Positions 1 through 5,328 of a stretch of DNA of 10,714 bases are shown piece by piece; within the stretch, counting starts at the first letter, position 1; the number at the start of each line of letters is the position of its first letter. The stretch is from Armatimonadota bacterium (lineage in GTDB: Bacteria > Sysuimicrobiota > Sysuimicrobiia > Sysuimicrobiales > Sysuimicrobiaceae). The notes under the pieces are model-generated. The model was not told the origin of the DNA. It worked only from the letters and a program-made list of their open reading frames with translations, and made no database searches. The position numbers were made by a program, and so were the translations under genes. The stretch spans positions 1 through 10,714 of the forward strand of contig JAVKGX010000019.1 of the NCBI GenBank assembly GCA_031432545.1, written 5' to 3'.

Positions 1-204
1 GTCGTCCCAGATCATCACCAGCCCATCGCGCGGTATCTGCGCCAGCCCCTCGTTCCGCAGCTCCCCAAGCGTGCGCCCGTCCTTACGGTCCACGACCACC
101 ACCAGCTCACGGTCCGCGTACCCCTGGGCGGCGAAGTCCGATATCGCCTCCGCCGCCAGGCCCTCGCGGCCCGCCTGCGTCACCATCAGACCATATACCC
201 TCAT
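1..204 (-). CDS. GT-A-fold (family 2-like) glycosyltransferase, 3'-truncated by window edge
   Basis: Sixty-eight codons are visible from an ATG at 204-202, and the frame is open to base 1. The N-terminus reads VYGLMVTQAGREGLAAEAI, then a stretch with Q27, Y29 and the hydrophobic strand ELVVVVD (33-39), then LRNEGLA (49-55) and GLVMIWDD (61-68). This is the order of a family 2 GT-A glycosyltransferase: first Rossmann strand, the 'f..Q.y...eLvvvD' segment, the RN.gl helix, and an acidic DxD-type metal site that begins at D67-D68 just as the window ends. Known members transfer a sugar from a nucleotide-sugar donor; the acceptor here cannot be read. The start overlaps the adaptor stop as ATGA, so the two are probably translationally coupled. 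A role in modifying virion proteins, DNA or the host surface is inference. The family call rests on the N-terminal third only. Confidence 0.68.
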   Translation of the reverse strand, partial: MRVYGLMVTQAGREGLAAEAISDFAAQGYADRELVVVVDRKDGRTLGELRNEGLAQIPRDGLVMIWDD

Positions 205-911
205 CGCGTCCATCCAGTCCTGTGCCGCACCACCAGGCGCGTGTGCCCGCGCTGCGCCGCAGACCCGGCCACCTGCCGCATCAGCTCATCAGCCTCTTTC
301 CGCAGCATCATCGTGTACACCGTCTCGATGCCGCCCGCGCACGCTATCTCATACGCCAGCGCCGTGACCAGGTACTCCGCGAAGTACCGCTCCACGTCGG
401 GCGTGTTCGCGTCACTGGTCGCCGCCCACTGGTAGCGCGCCGCCTGCAACCGCAACGCCCCGGCCACATCAGGCACAGGCCACAGGTGCACGCGGATCAC
501 CGACAGCTTCTCTGGCCAGTACGACGATGGCGCGCCCGTCGCGTCACGCGGCGTCAGCATGTGATACTCGTCGCGTCCAAGTTGGCGCAGCCGCAGCTCG
601 CCACCGCCAACGTCGAGCATCGCGTCCCCGAGCACGTCGAACACGCTCGCCGGAAGCACGTATTCGCGTACTCCGGCCACCACGGGCACATCCAGCGTCT
701 CCACGGGCCGCGCCAGACGGAGCCGGGCGCGCATCGACTCCAACTTGATCAGCAGCCACTGCCGCGCGAACGCGCGTTCGTCGGCGTCGGGCTCCATGCG
801 GACGTGGAGCATCCTCGCCTTCTTCCACGCCAGCGCGGTGATCCCTTCGACCGTGAACTCGACATCACGGCCAGCACCAAGATTCGCGCCATCACGCGTG
901 CCCGGTATCAT
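201..911 (-). CDS. Head-tail connector/adaptor protein (P22 gp4-like family)
   Basis: This 236-aa protein probably forms the adaptor ring that attaches below the portal after packaging and keeps DNA in the capsid. A helical N-terminal half (about 18-66, with WKKARML and ARQWLLIKLESMRARLRL) leads to VREYVLPASVFDV (81-93). There follow LRQLGRDEYHMLT (108-120), TGAPSSYW (125-132), VHLWPVPD (141-148), a strand ALRLQAARY, and a closing helical segment with P171 and EYLVTALAYEIA (179-190). The order 'Y-L-P strand, D-E-Y, G-x-P, lWPvPd, P-x-x-W/F helix' is characteristic of phage adaptor proteins. Length fits that family. The ATG at 911-909 overlaps the upstream stop (ATGA), and the downstream glycosyltransferase start overlaps this stop in the same way. 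I see no strong Shine-Dalgarno at normal spacing, so translation likely depends on coupling. Confidence 0.75.
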   Translation of the reverse strand: MIPGTRDGANLGAGRDVEFTVEGITALAWKKARMLHVRMEPDADERAFARQWLLIKLESMRARLRLARPVETLDVPVVAGVREYVLPASVFDVLGDAMLDVGGGELRLRQLGRDEYHMLTPRDATGAPSSYWPEKLSVIRVHLWPVPDVAGALRLQAARYQWAATSDANTPDVERYFAEYLVTALAYEIACAGGIETVYTMMLRKEADELMRQVAGSAAQRGHTRLVVRHRTGWTR

Positions 912-1132
912 GGCCCGCCCGCAGGCTCCCGCCTGCCCCTCCGGTCAGCGATGAGCGCGGATAGCTCAGCCTCGCATCTGTCGCCCGGACGGTGACAGCG
1001 CCAGCAACTCAGCCGCCCGTTCGGCAGCTCATGCAGGTCGCTGCGTAGATATGGCGCGTCGCAGTATGCGCACCTGGCACGGTAGTCCCCGCTTACGCGG
1101 GCGCGACCTCCGAGCTTCCTGATGGTGCGCAC
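908..1132 (-). CDS. Small zinc-ribbon protein
   Basis: This is a 74-aa basic protein with two knuckles, C21-A-Y-C24 and C43-W-R-C46, separated by 18 residues (H34 lies between them); H47 and C53 follow. The spacing suits one structural zinc ion in a zinc-ribbon fold. Such small zinc-ribbon genes often sit in phage structural modules, but their function is generally unknown; nucleic-acid binding or a small assembly factor are possibilities only. The start is GTG (1132-1130). It is supported by an AGAGGG Shine-Dalgarno eight bases upstream, and no ATG lies between it and the in-frame TAG at 1153-1151 that ends the previous gene. The C-terminus (RRGRREPAGGP) is basic and looks disordered. The stop overlaps the adaptor start (ATGA). 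Confidence 0.72.
   Translation of the reverse strand: MRTIRKLGGRARVSGDYRARCAYCDAPYLRSDLHELPNGRLSCWRCHRPGDRCEAELSALIADRRGRREPAGGP
921..936 (-). repeat. Small inverted repeat over the adaptor start region
   Basis: The two arms GCAGGC and GCCTGC are perfectly complementary over 6 bp with a 4-base loop. On the minus-strand transcript the loop is GGGA, the only purine-rich Shine-Dalgarno-like piece ahead of the adaptor ATG (911), though 13 bases or more away. It could make adaptor translation depend on ribosomes finishing the zinc-ribbon gene. A hairpin this short can also occur by chance in GC-rich coding DNA. Confidence 0.25.
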
Positions 1133-1150
1133 ACTGCGTGCCCTCTGTCG

Positions 1151-2113
1151 CTACGCGGACACCACGGTCATCAGCCCGGCGTTCTCGGCGATGTCGTGGC
1201 TCACCACGCAGTTGTGGAACTGCCAGTTCGCCTTCGTGGACCACCCAGTGAGCCCCGTGTTGTTCAGCACCGCGAACTGCGAGTTGCGGCACTGCCCGGA
1301 GCTACCTGCCACCCCGGTCACCGCTTCGCTCGACGCCGCCTTGCGGTTGGCGAACAGGCAATCCGAGATGAACCCGCCCACCAGGGCCGTCGCCACCAGG
1401 CGCATGACTCCGACTGACGCGGATGACGTCGCCGCCTCAATCACCATGTCCTCGATGCGGACGTTGTCCGCCCCGGCCAAGTCGATCACCGTCGTGCATT
1501 CGGCGGCCGTTGCGCCCCACCATCGCCCATGGATGATGCTCAGCCGCTTGGCCGCGTCCGTGGCCAGGATGGCGCGCGTCACCTTCTGGTTTGCGCCGAT
1601 GCCGAGGTTCGCCTCGGGGAAGCTCAGCACCACCCCTGGCGCGCTCACCGTGATCGGAAGCGTGACCGTCAGGGTCACGGGCACCAGCGGATCTCCGGCA
1701 AACTGCGCCGTGAAGTTCTTCACGGAAACACCAGCGCGGTTGAGCAGAAGACTGGCCCCCGCCGCCGTCCACCTCAAGATCGGCCGCAGCTCGCCCTCGC
1801 CCCACCCAACAATCTGCGTCCCAGCCTGCAGGTCGGACCAGTGATCCGCCCCGGAGATGTTCTCCACATGCCCAGGCAGCGCGATCACCTGGTCACCAGC
1901 CCCAGCACGACAGTGCTTCAGCGCCGCGCGGATCGACCGAAACAGCGCACCCTCCGCGAACTCCTTCGGATCCCCGCTCAGCACACCACCGGAACGCACG
2001 TACAGCGTCCGGCTCCCAGGGTAGTTCAGCACGCCGCCAGGCGTGAACACCCCGCGACCACCAAGCTGCCCAATCAGCTGCCGCGAAAATCCGCCCAGCA
2101 TCGACAGAGACAT
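1151..2113 (-). CDS. Putative virion protein with right-handed beta-helix (pectin-lyase-like) character
   Basis: The 320-aa product starts with a Gly-rich segment (about 7-35) and TLYVRSGG (36-43). It continues with LFRSIRAALKHCRAGAGDQV (57-76) and IALPGHVENI (77-86). This 'V-sg, pf-tI-aAl, gD-vi-v-pGh' order is the usual N-terminal entry of beta-helix proteins. Repeating short hydrophobic strands with Asn/Asp/Gly turns follow: VSVKNFTAQF (129-138), LSIIHGRWWG (191-200), VRIEDMVIEA (218-227), GGFISDCLF (246-254), CRNSQFAVLNN (275-285) and WQFHNCVVSH (297-306). Proteins of this type occur as phage surface, fibre or decoration components. Its place between the capsid protein and the adaptor suggests a virion part. 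I see no catalytic residues that would support a lyase or depolymerase. The start is firm: ATG preceded by AGGAGG, which overlaps the capsid gene's stop. Confidence 0.6.
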   Translation of the reverse strand: MSLSMLGGFSRQLIGQLGGRGVFTPGGVLNYPGSRTLYVRSGGVLSGDPKEFAEGALFRSIRAALKHCRAGAGDQVIALPGHVENISGADHWSDLQAGTQIVGWGEGELRPILRWTAAGASLLLNRAGVSVKNFTAQFAGDPLVPVTLTVTLPITVSAPGVVLSFPEANLGIGANQKVTRAILATDAAKRLSIIHGRWWGATAAECTTVIDLAGADNVRIEDMVIEAATSSASVGVMRLVATALVGGFISDCLFANRKAASSEAVTGVAGSSGQCRNSQFAVLNNTGLTGWSTKANWQFHNCVVSHDIAENAGLMTVVSA

Positions 2114-2118
2114 CTTCG

Positions 2119-2125
2119 CCTCCTA
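2119..2125 (-). promoter_or_regulatory. Shine-Dalgarno fused to stop codon (TAGGAGG)
   Basis: The capsid gene's TAG forms the first three bases of TAGGAGG, giving a near-perfect Shine-Dalgarno five bases before the ATG at 2113. Ribosomes finishing the capsid gene are therefore placed to restart on the beta-helix gene. The site also fixes that gene's start. Confidence 0.8.
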
Positions 2126-3040
2126 GCCCTGGTTGTACAGAATCCCTCGACCGCCGCTCCACCCGCGCGCCCAGCGCGCCTTCACAGAGTAGTTCATCAC
2201 GTCACGGGCCTCGGATACCCACGTCCGGCTCGACGGCCGCTCGCGCCAGTACCAGCACAGCTTCTCGTCAGGGTGGTCCGTCAGCCAGCAGTAGTCCACC
2301 TCGCTCGCCGTCCAGTGCCGCACGGGCACCAGCTTGATCTTGTCCCGGTTGATCAGGTTTACCGCGTTGTACTGCCCAGCCTGCGGACTCCGATCCGAGA
2401 ACGACAGCACCTCCCAGGCCCCGCGTTGCCCAATCGGGAACGCTACCCCCTCGATCTCAACCCCGTCGATCACCCCGTCCAGGTCAACCTGCACGTCCGC
2501 CTGCGCCCTCGCCAGCACATACGCCGCCTCGCTCGGCGCCGTCGGCGTCGCCACCATGTTCGAGTACGTCCCCCCACCGGGCAACGTGTGCGCAGCGCTC
2601 GCCAGCGGCTGCCCATCGCCACCAGGGAAGTCCGTGTTCGTCGCGCGGTTCAGTACCTGCGCCGCGTCGATGTCCACGGCCTTCCAAATCGCTCGCTTCA
2701 GCCGCCGCGCAGCGTTGATCACCTTGTCCGTCTTGCCGTCCGCCAGCGCCTCCTCCGTCGCCATCGTCCGCAACCCGAACTTCCGCACCCACAGCCGCGT
2801 CAGCGCCCCCTCGGAAATCCCGCGAGCGGGAATCTCTTCCCCCTCCCCAACGCTGACCGCCACCCCGAGACCGCCAACCTCCAGCATGTCCACGAACGCG
2901 CTCTTCGTCCTGCGCACGTCCATGAACTTCGGCATGTCCAGTCGGGCCTCCAGCCCGTCCGTGCGGTCAACGATGATCTCCTCCAGCGTGTCCTGAAGGT
3001 CGTTCGCGATCGTGCTCGTGAAAATCGTCGCTGCTGGCAT
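2123..3040 (-). CDS. Major capsid protein (HK97-fold type)
   Basis: This 305-aa protein is the best candidate for the capsid shell subunit. Features typical of one phage capsid group are an N-terminal helical arm (DLQDTLEEIIVDRTDGLEAR, 14-33), VSVGEGEEIPARGISEGAL (62-80) ending in the spine-helix entry, and AVDIDAAQVLNRATN (121-135). Next comes the loop with DGQPLASAAHTLPGGGTYSN (142-161), where 'g.pLfs.aHpl.ggg.wsN' is a recurrent motif. P202 and a strand-rich P-domain follow, and the end is ARWARGWSGGRGILYNQG (288-305), which matches the 'r.a.gw.d.RGiyG' close of this group. The gene follows scaffold and decoration genes, as expected. No N-terminal prohead-protease domain is visible, and no protease gene appears between portal and capsid. 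The start has TAAGGAG upstream. Fold assignment is by motif order, not by a search. Confidence 0.85.
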   Translation of the reverse strand: MPAATIFTSTIANDLQDTLEEIIVDRTDGLEARLDMPKFMDVRRTKSAFVDMLEVGGLGVAVSVGEGEEIPARGISEGALTRLWVRKFGLRTMATEEALADGKTDKVINAARRLKRAIWKAVDIDAAQVLNRATNTDFPGGDGQPLASAAHTLPGGGTYSNMVATPTAPSEAAYVLARAQADVQVDLDGVIDGVEIEGVAFPIGQRGAWEVLSFSDRSPQAGQYNAVNLINRDKIKLVPVRHWTASEVDYCWLTDHPDEKLCWYWRERPSSRTWVSEARDVMNYSVKARWARGWSGGRGILYNQG

Positions 3041-3046
3041 GACGCT

Positions 3047-3053
3047 CTCCTTA
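3047..3053 (-). promoter_or_regulatory. Shine-Dalgarno fused to stop codon (TAAGGAG)
   Basis: The TAA that ends the decoration gene (3053-3051) starts TAAGGAG, six bases before the capsid ATG at 3040. This arrangement should link decoration and capsid translation and fixes the capsid start. Confidence 0.78.
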
Positions 3054-3653
3054 CAAACCGACTCCGCCGTCTTGGTTCTGCGGCGTGTTGCACCGGACGA
3101 TGTACTTCAGCCGGGCCGCCGCGAAATTCGCCCCGTCCTCCACCAGCCCAACCGTCCGCCAGTTCGCCGACGCAGGGCTCGCGTCGTTCGCCTCCAGGTT
3201 CGCGCGGTTCAGCGCGCAGTCGTCCCCGCTGATCACATGGTTCGCGTTCGACCCCAGCAGCGCCACCGCGCCTGCCCTGGTCGGCGTCGAAATCGCCGTG
3301 TCAAGGTCCACCTCGAACAGGTTCCCCTCCACCGGAATCACCGTCAGCACCGACGCCCGGTCCACGCCGCTGTACGTCGTGCCCGCAGGCAGCCGCTTCG
3401 GGTCCGGCCCGAGCGGCTTCTTCACGCGCCCGTCCGTCGCATCGAAGAACTGGTCAATCCCGGCCACGATCCCGTAGATCGCCTCCCCGGCCGCCGCGAT
3501 GTTGAACGTCCCGTCGTCCAGCCGCTTCACCGGAAACCCAACGTGAATCGCGGACGCGTAACCAGACGCTACCACGCACCGCTCATGCCGTGGCGTCGGC
3601 TCGCCGCTGTTCGCCCGGTAAAACCGGAATCCCTTCACGATTCTGTTCGACAT
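3051..3653 (-). CDS. Probable capsid decoration/structural protein
   Basis: This 200-aa protein is rich in predicted beta strands and lies directly before the capsid gene, where decoration (cement) proteins often sit. Visible segments are GFRFYRANSGEPTPRHERCV (8-27), VASGYASAIHVGFPVKRLDDG (28-48), FNIAAAGEAIYGIVAGI (50-66), and PKRLPAGTTYSGV (85-97). They are followed by SVLTVIPVEGNLFEVDLDTA (101-120), RAGAVALLGSNANHVI (126-141), and RTVGLVEDGANFAAARLKYIV (166-186). The 'asGya.ai..G.pv......g....aa.Ge.i.Gi' pattern resembles small capsid-surface proteins of tailed phages. There is no signal peptide or transmembrane segment. The function is inferred from position and composition. An alternative is a procapsid assembly protein without a surface role. 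The start is firm, with AGGAGGA seven bases upstream. Confidence 0.55.
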   Translation of the reverse strand: MSNRIVKGFRFYRANSGEPTPRHERCVVASGYASAIHVGFPVKRLDDGTFNIAAAGEAIYGIVAGIDQFFDATDGRVKKPLGPDPKRLPAGTTYSGVDRASVLTVIPVEGNLFEVDLDTAISTPTRAGAVALLGSNANHVISGDDCALNRANLEANDASPASANWRTVGLVEDGANFAAARLKYIVRCNTPQNQDGGVGL

Positions 3654-3660
3654 GACCGAT

Positions 3661-3668
3661 TCCTCCTA
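3661..3668 (-). promoter_or_regulatory. Shine-Dalgarno fused to stop codon (TAGGAGGA)
   Basis: The TAG of the 165-aa gene (3668-3666) opens TAGGAGGA, the strongest Shine-Dalgarno in the window, seven bases before the decoration start at 3653. A very efficient site would suit a protein needed in hundreds of copies per virion. Confidence 0.8.
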
Positions 3669-4163
3669 TCGGTACAACTCTTCCTTGATGTCGTCCGTCT
3701 CGTTCACGAGACCCATCGTCTCGTCCACCGTGACATCGTGCCCAGGCAACGACCTCGACACACGACCGCGACCAGCGACCATCCTCCGGTCGTAACGGTC
3801 CGCAGCCAACTGCCCGCCAGTCCCCGTCACGCCACGGTCGTAAATCTCCTGCCGCCGCTCCAGCGGCATGCTCATCAGCACCAGGTCCATGTACATCAGC
3901 GACTCCCCGTCCTCCGTCCGCGTCCCGCCGCGCGTGAACCGAACCCCACCAGGCCGCTTCTTCTCCACCTCGTACCCGAGCGCCTCGTGGTACTGCACGC
4001 CGAACATACCCGTCAGCGGAACCAGCTTGTAGTACCGCGCCGGATCTGCCCCGGTCAGCGCCCCAGGCAACTGCGTCAGGTCAACCTCCTTCACAGGAGG
4101 ATCTTTGCGTACGCCAACCCGGTTCGCCTTCGCCTTGCGCCTCGTTAGCCCAGCCTGGATCAT
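3666..4163 (-). CDS. Conserved-looking head-module protein of unknown function
   Basis: I do not recognise a named family. With the ATG at 4163 the product has 165 aa. It starts basic (TRRKAKANRVGVRKD), then has VKEVDLTQLPG, YYKLVPLTGMFGVQYHEALGYEVEKK and GGVRFTRGG. The central part reads GESLMYMDLVLMSMPLERRQEIYDRG, and a polar, acidic end reads VDETMGLVNETDDIKEELYR. The element 'GYe.v..........gd.vLM.mP.E...e' recurs in small proteins between scaffold and capsid genes of tailed phages, so a head-assembly role is plausible. An open frame reaches 4328, but the extra 55 residues are Arg/Gly-rich and low in complexity, and overlie the promoter and inverted repeat of the gap. AGGAG lies four bases before the 4163 ATG, and the composition changes there, so I reject the longer form. 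Confidence 0.62.
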   Translation of the reverse strand: MIQAGLTRRKAKANRVGVRKDPPVKEVDLTQLPGALTGADPARYYKLVPLTGMFGVQYHEALGYEVEKKRPGGVRFTRGGTRTEDGESLMYMDLVLMSMPLERRQEIYDRGVTGTGGQLAADRYDRRMVAGRGRVSRSLPGHDVTVDETMGLVNETDDIKEELYR

Positions 4164-4180
4164 CTCGCTCCTGACCCGCT

Positions 4181-4193
4181 GCGCGCCTCGCGC
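4181..4193 (-). repeat. Short GC hairpin in predicted 5' UTR
   Basis: GCGCG and CGCGC arms flank a 3-base loop, 17 bases upstream of the ATG at 4163 and 8 bases upstream of its AGGAG site. All-GC arms make it stable for its size. It may affect ribosome access, but a 5-bp palindrome in such GC-rich DNA can arise by chance. Confidence 0.25.
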
Positions 4194-4237
4194 GTCCCTT
4201 GGGTCGGGCGAACGGCCGGGAGCACCGCCACCGCGAA

Positions 4238-4263
4238 CCGTGCGCCCCAGCGGATGCGCACGG
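4238..4263 (-). repeat. Perfect 8-bp inverted repeat just downstream of predicted promoter
   Basis: The arms CCGTGCGC (4238-4245) and GCGCACGG (4256-4263) are exact inverse complements, separated by 10 bases. The repeat lies at about +6 to +31 of a transcript starting near 4269. It could be an operator for a dimeric repressor or a 5'-end stem in the mRNA; the sequence alone does not decide. Confidence 0.45.
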
Positions 4264-4275
4264 CCCGTTGCCAGT

Positions 4276-4304
4276 ACCATCACACGACGCCCGCGCCATG
4301 TCAA
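4276..4304 (-). promoter_or_regulatory. Candidate sigma70-type promoter for the capsid sub-operon
   Basis: On the minus strand an exact TTGACA (4304-4299) is followed by a 17-bp spacer ending in TGT and then GATGGT (4281-4276). The -35 is perfect and the spacing ideal. The TG just before the -10 is the extended -10 element, which can compensate for a -10 with only three matches to TATAAT. Transcription would start near 4269 and leave a leader of about 105 nt before the 4163 ATG. Exact TTGACA inside the only intergenic gap of a GC-rich window is unlikely to be accidental. Confidence 0.5.
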
Positions 4305-4339
4305 CCCCCAGCCGCCCCACACACCCACCAGGCCGACAC

Positions 4340-4369
4340 CCTAATTCCCTCGAAACCGAGAGAATTAGG
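4340..4369 (-). terminator. 13-bp stem-loop at the scaffold stop codon (no U-tract)
   Basis: Read on the minus strand, the arms CCTAATTCTCTCG and CGAGGGAATTAGG pair over 13 bp with one G:U pair and a 4-base GTTT loop. The scaffold TAA (4367-4365) lies within the 5' arm. The AT-rich part of the stem stands out from its surroundings. The following bases are GTGTCGG, so there is no U-tract and a classic intrinsic terminator is doubtful. Alternatives are an RNase III processing site, a 3'-end stabiliser for the scaffold message, or a partial attenuator. Confidence 0.45.
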
Positions 4370-5327
4370 ACTGCTGCTGCCCTGCTCGCGACTGCCGCCG
4401 CTTCAGCAGCGCCTTCGCATACGTCCGATATCTCTCCGTCGGGTCGCTGATGTGCGGATAGGCCGCGTCCGCCATCTTGATGTGATTCGCGGTCATGGTG
4501 AAGGTCTGGGTGGGGGCAGCGCCGCCACCGCCGCTTCCGCCTGCGCCGGTGTACTTCGCCGGGTTCGCCGTCTGGCGCTGGGGCGAGAACTCCGCCCGTG
4601 CGGCCTCGAACGCCCGCTCCGCCGTCTCCACGGTTTCCCCTGCGCCGCGCGCGACCATGCGCTCGTACTCGCCCCGTGCGTAGCGGAGGGCGCGCGGGTT
4701 GTCCATCACGTCGGCATACTTGACCTCCATGCGCGCCCGGATGCGTTCGACCTGCTGGCGCATGGGGTCTGGGCGAGGAGCCTCCAGCTCACGCCGCCGC
4801 TCGCGCAGCTCGGCGCGCACCTCGTATTTCTGGTCCTCGATCTCGTTCGCTTCCTTCGCGATCTCCCGCAGCCTCTCGGCGCTCAGCTCGCCATCCCTCG
4901 CCTTCGCCGCCAGCGCAGCCTGCCGCTCCACCAGCAAATCCAGCTTCTGCTTCAACTCCGCAACACGCGCGTCATCGTCCACGCCCTTCGCCGCGGGCTG
5001 CTGCCGCTGCGCAGACGCCTCCAGCGCCGCCAGCAACCTCTCCTCGCGCTCCCGCGCGCGCTCCGCCTCCTGCCGCCAGAAGTCTCGCTCCCGCGCGAAA
5101 CCCTCTCCGCGCTCACGCTTCTTCTCGCTCCGCGTCTTGCGAGGCTGCTCCGCCTCGGCGCGTGCCGGCTCAGCCCCCTCCGTGTCCCCTTCGCGCTCCC
5201 CGTCCGCACGGTCCTCGCCAAGATCCACCACCAGTCCCTGTTGATCGCCAGAATCAGGCGGCGACTCCTCCGCCGCCGCCGCCAACCGCGCGTCCAGTGC
5301 CCCAGCAGTGTCGCTTTCGTTCGTCAT
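4365..5327 (-). CDS. Scaffold-like capsid assembly protein
   Basis: This 320-aa, highly charged protein lies between portal and capsid genes, the usual place for scaffolding proteins, which line the inside of the procapsid and leave before or during packaging. The N-terminus (1-60) is acidic, Ala/Asp/Glu-rich and probably disordered. Residues 60-195 form a long Arg/Glu/Ala-rich region suited to coiled coil (for example REREERLLAALEAS, RVAELKQKLDLLVERQAAL, YEVRAELRERRREL). A Gly-rich linker lies at 260-271. A basic helical end (HIKMADAAYPHISDPTERYRTYAKALLKRRQ, beginning at 282) recalls the capsid-binding C-terminal helices of scaffolds such as that of P22. The start at 5327 is one base after the previous stop, with GAGGA in the coding end of that gene. 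The 3' third has a different strand skew from its 5' part. Confidence 0.72.
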   Translation of the reverse strand: MTNESDTAGALDARLAAAAEESPPDSGDQQGLVVDLGEDRADGEREGDTEGAEPARAEAEQPRKTRSEKKRERGEGFARERDFWRQEAERAREREERLLAALEASAQRQQPAAKGVDDDARVAELKQKLDLLVERQAALAAKARDGELSAERLREIAKEANEIEDQKYEVRAELRERRRELEAPRPDPMRQQVERIRARMEVKYADVMDNPRALRYARGEYERMVARGAGETVETAERAFEAARAEFSPQRQTANPAKYTGAGGSGGGGAAPTQTFTMTANHIKMADAAYPHISDPTERYRTYAKALLKRRQSRAGQQQS

Positions 5328-5328
5328 G

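Larger units (their letters stand above)
4164..4364. other. 201-nt non-coding regulatory gap between scaffold and capsid sub-operon
   Basis: This is the only sizeable intergenic space in the window; all other junctions are at most 27 nt. In transcription order it holds most of a 13-bp hairpin whose 5' arm includes the scaffold stop codon, a candidate promoter (-35 at 4304-4299), an 8-bp inverted repeat (4263-4238) just after the predicted transcription start, a 5-bp all-GC hairpin (4193-4181), and the Shine-Dalgarno of the 165-aa gene. The layout suggests separate transcription control for capsid proteins, which are needed in large excess. Confidence 0.6.

Noticed and set aside
1151-2113. Polysaccharide lyase or depolymerase activity for the beta-helix-like protein
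   Set aside because: The fold-like pattern is visible, but no catalytic residue set can be pointed to, and the gene sits in the head region, not next to tail-spike genes.
1529-3232. A 567-codon plus-strand open frame, and other long plus-strand frames such as 6888-8105 and 8148-9128
   Set aside because: They lie antisense to recognisable minus-strand genes (capsid, portal, TerL) and their translations are Arg/Pro/His- or Val/Gly-rich without motifs. Long antisense frames are expected in GC-rich coding DNA.
4164-4328. N-terminal extension of the 165-aa gene to an ATG at 4328
   Set aside because: The extra 55 residues are Arg/Gly-rich, overlie the promoter and inverted repeat, and have no good Shine-Dalgarno. 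The inner ATG at 4163 has AGGAG in front.
4340-4369. Classic Rho-independent terminator
   Set aside because: The stem is strong but no T-run follows on either strand, so I label it a stem-loop with uncertain role and do not claim a true intrinsic terminator.
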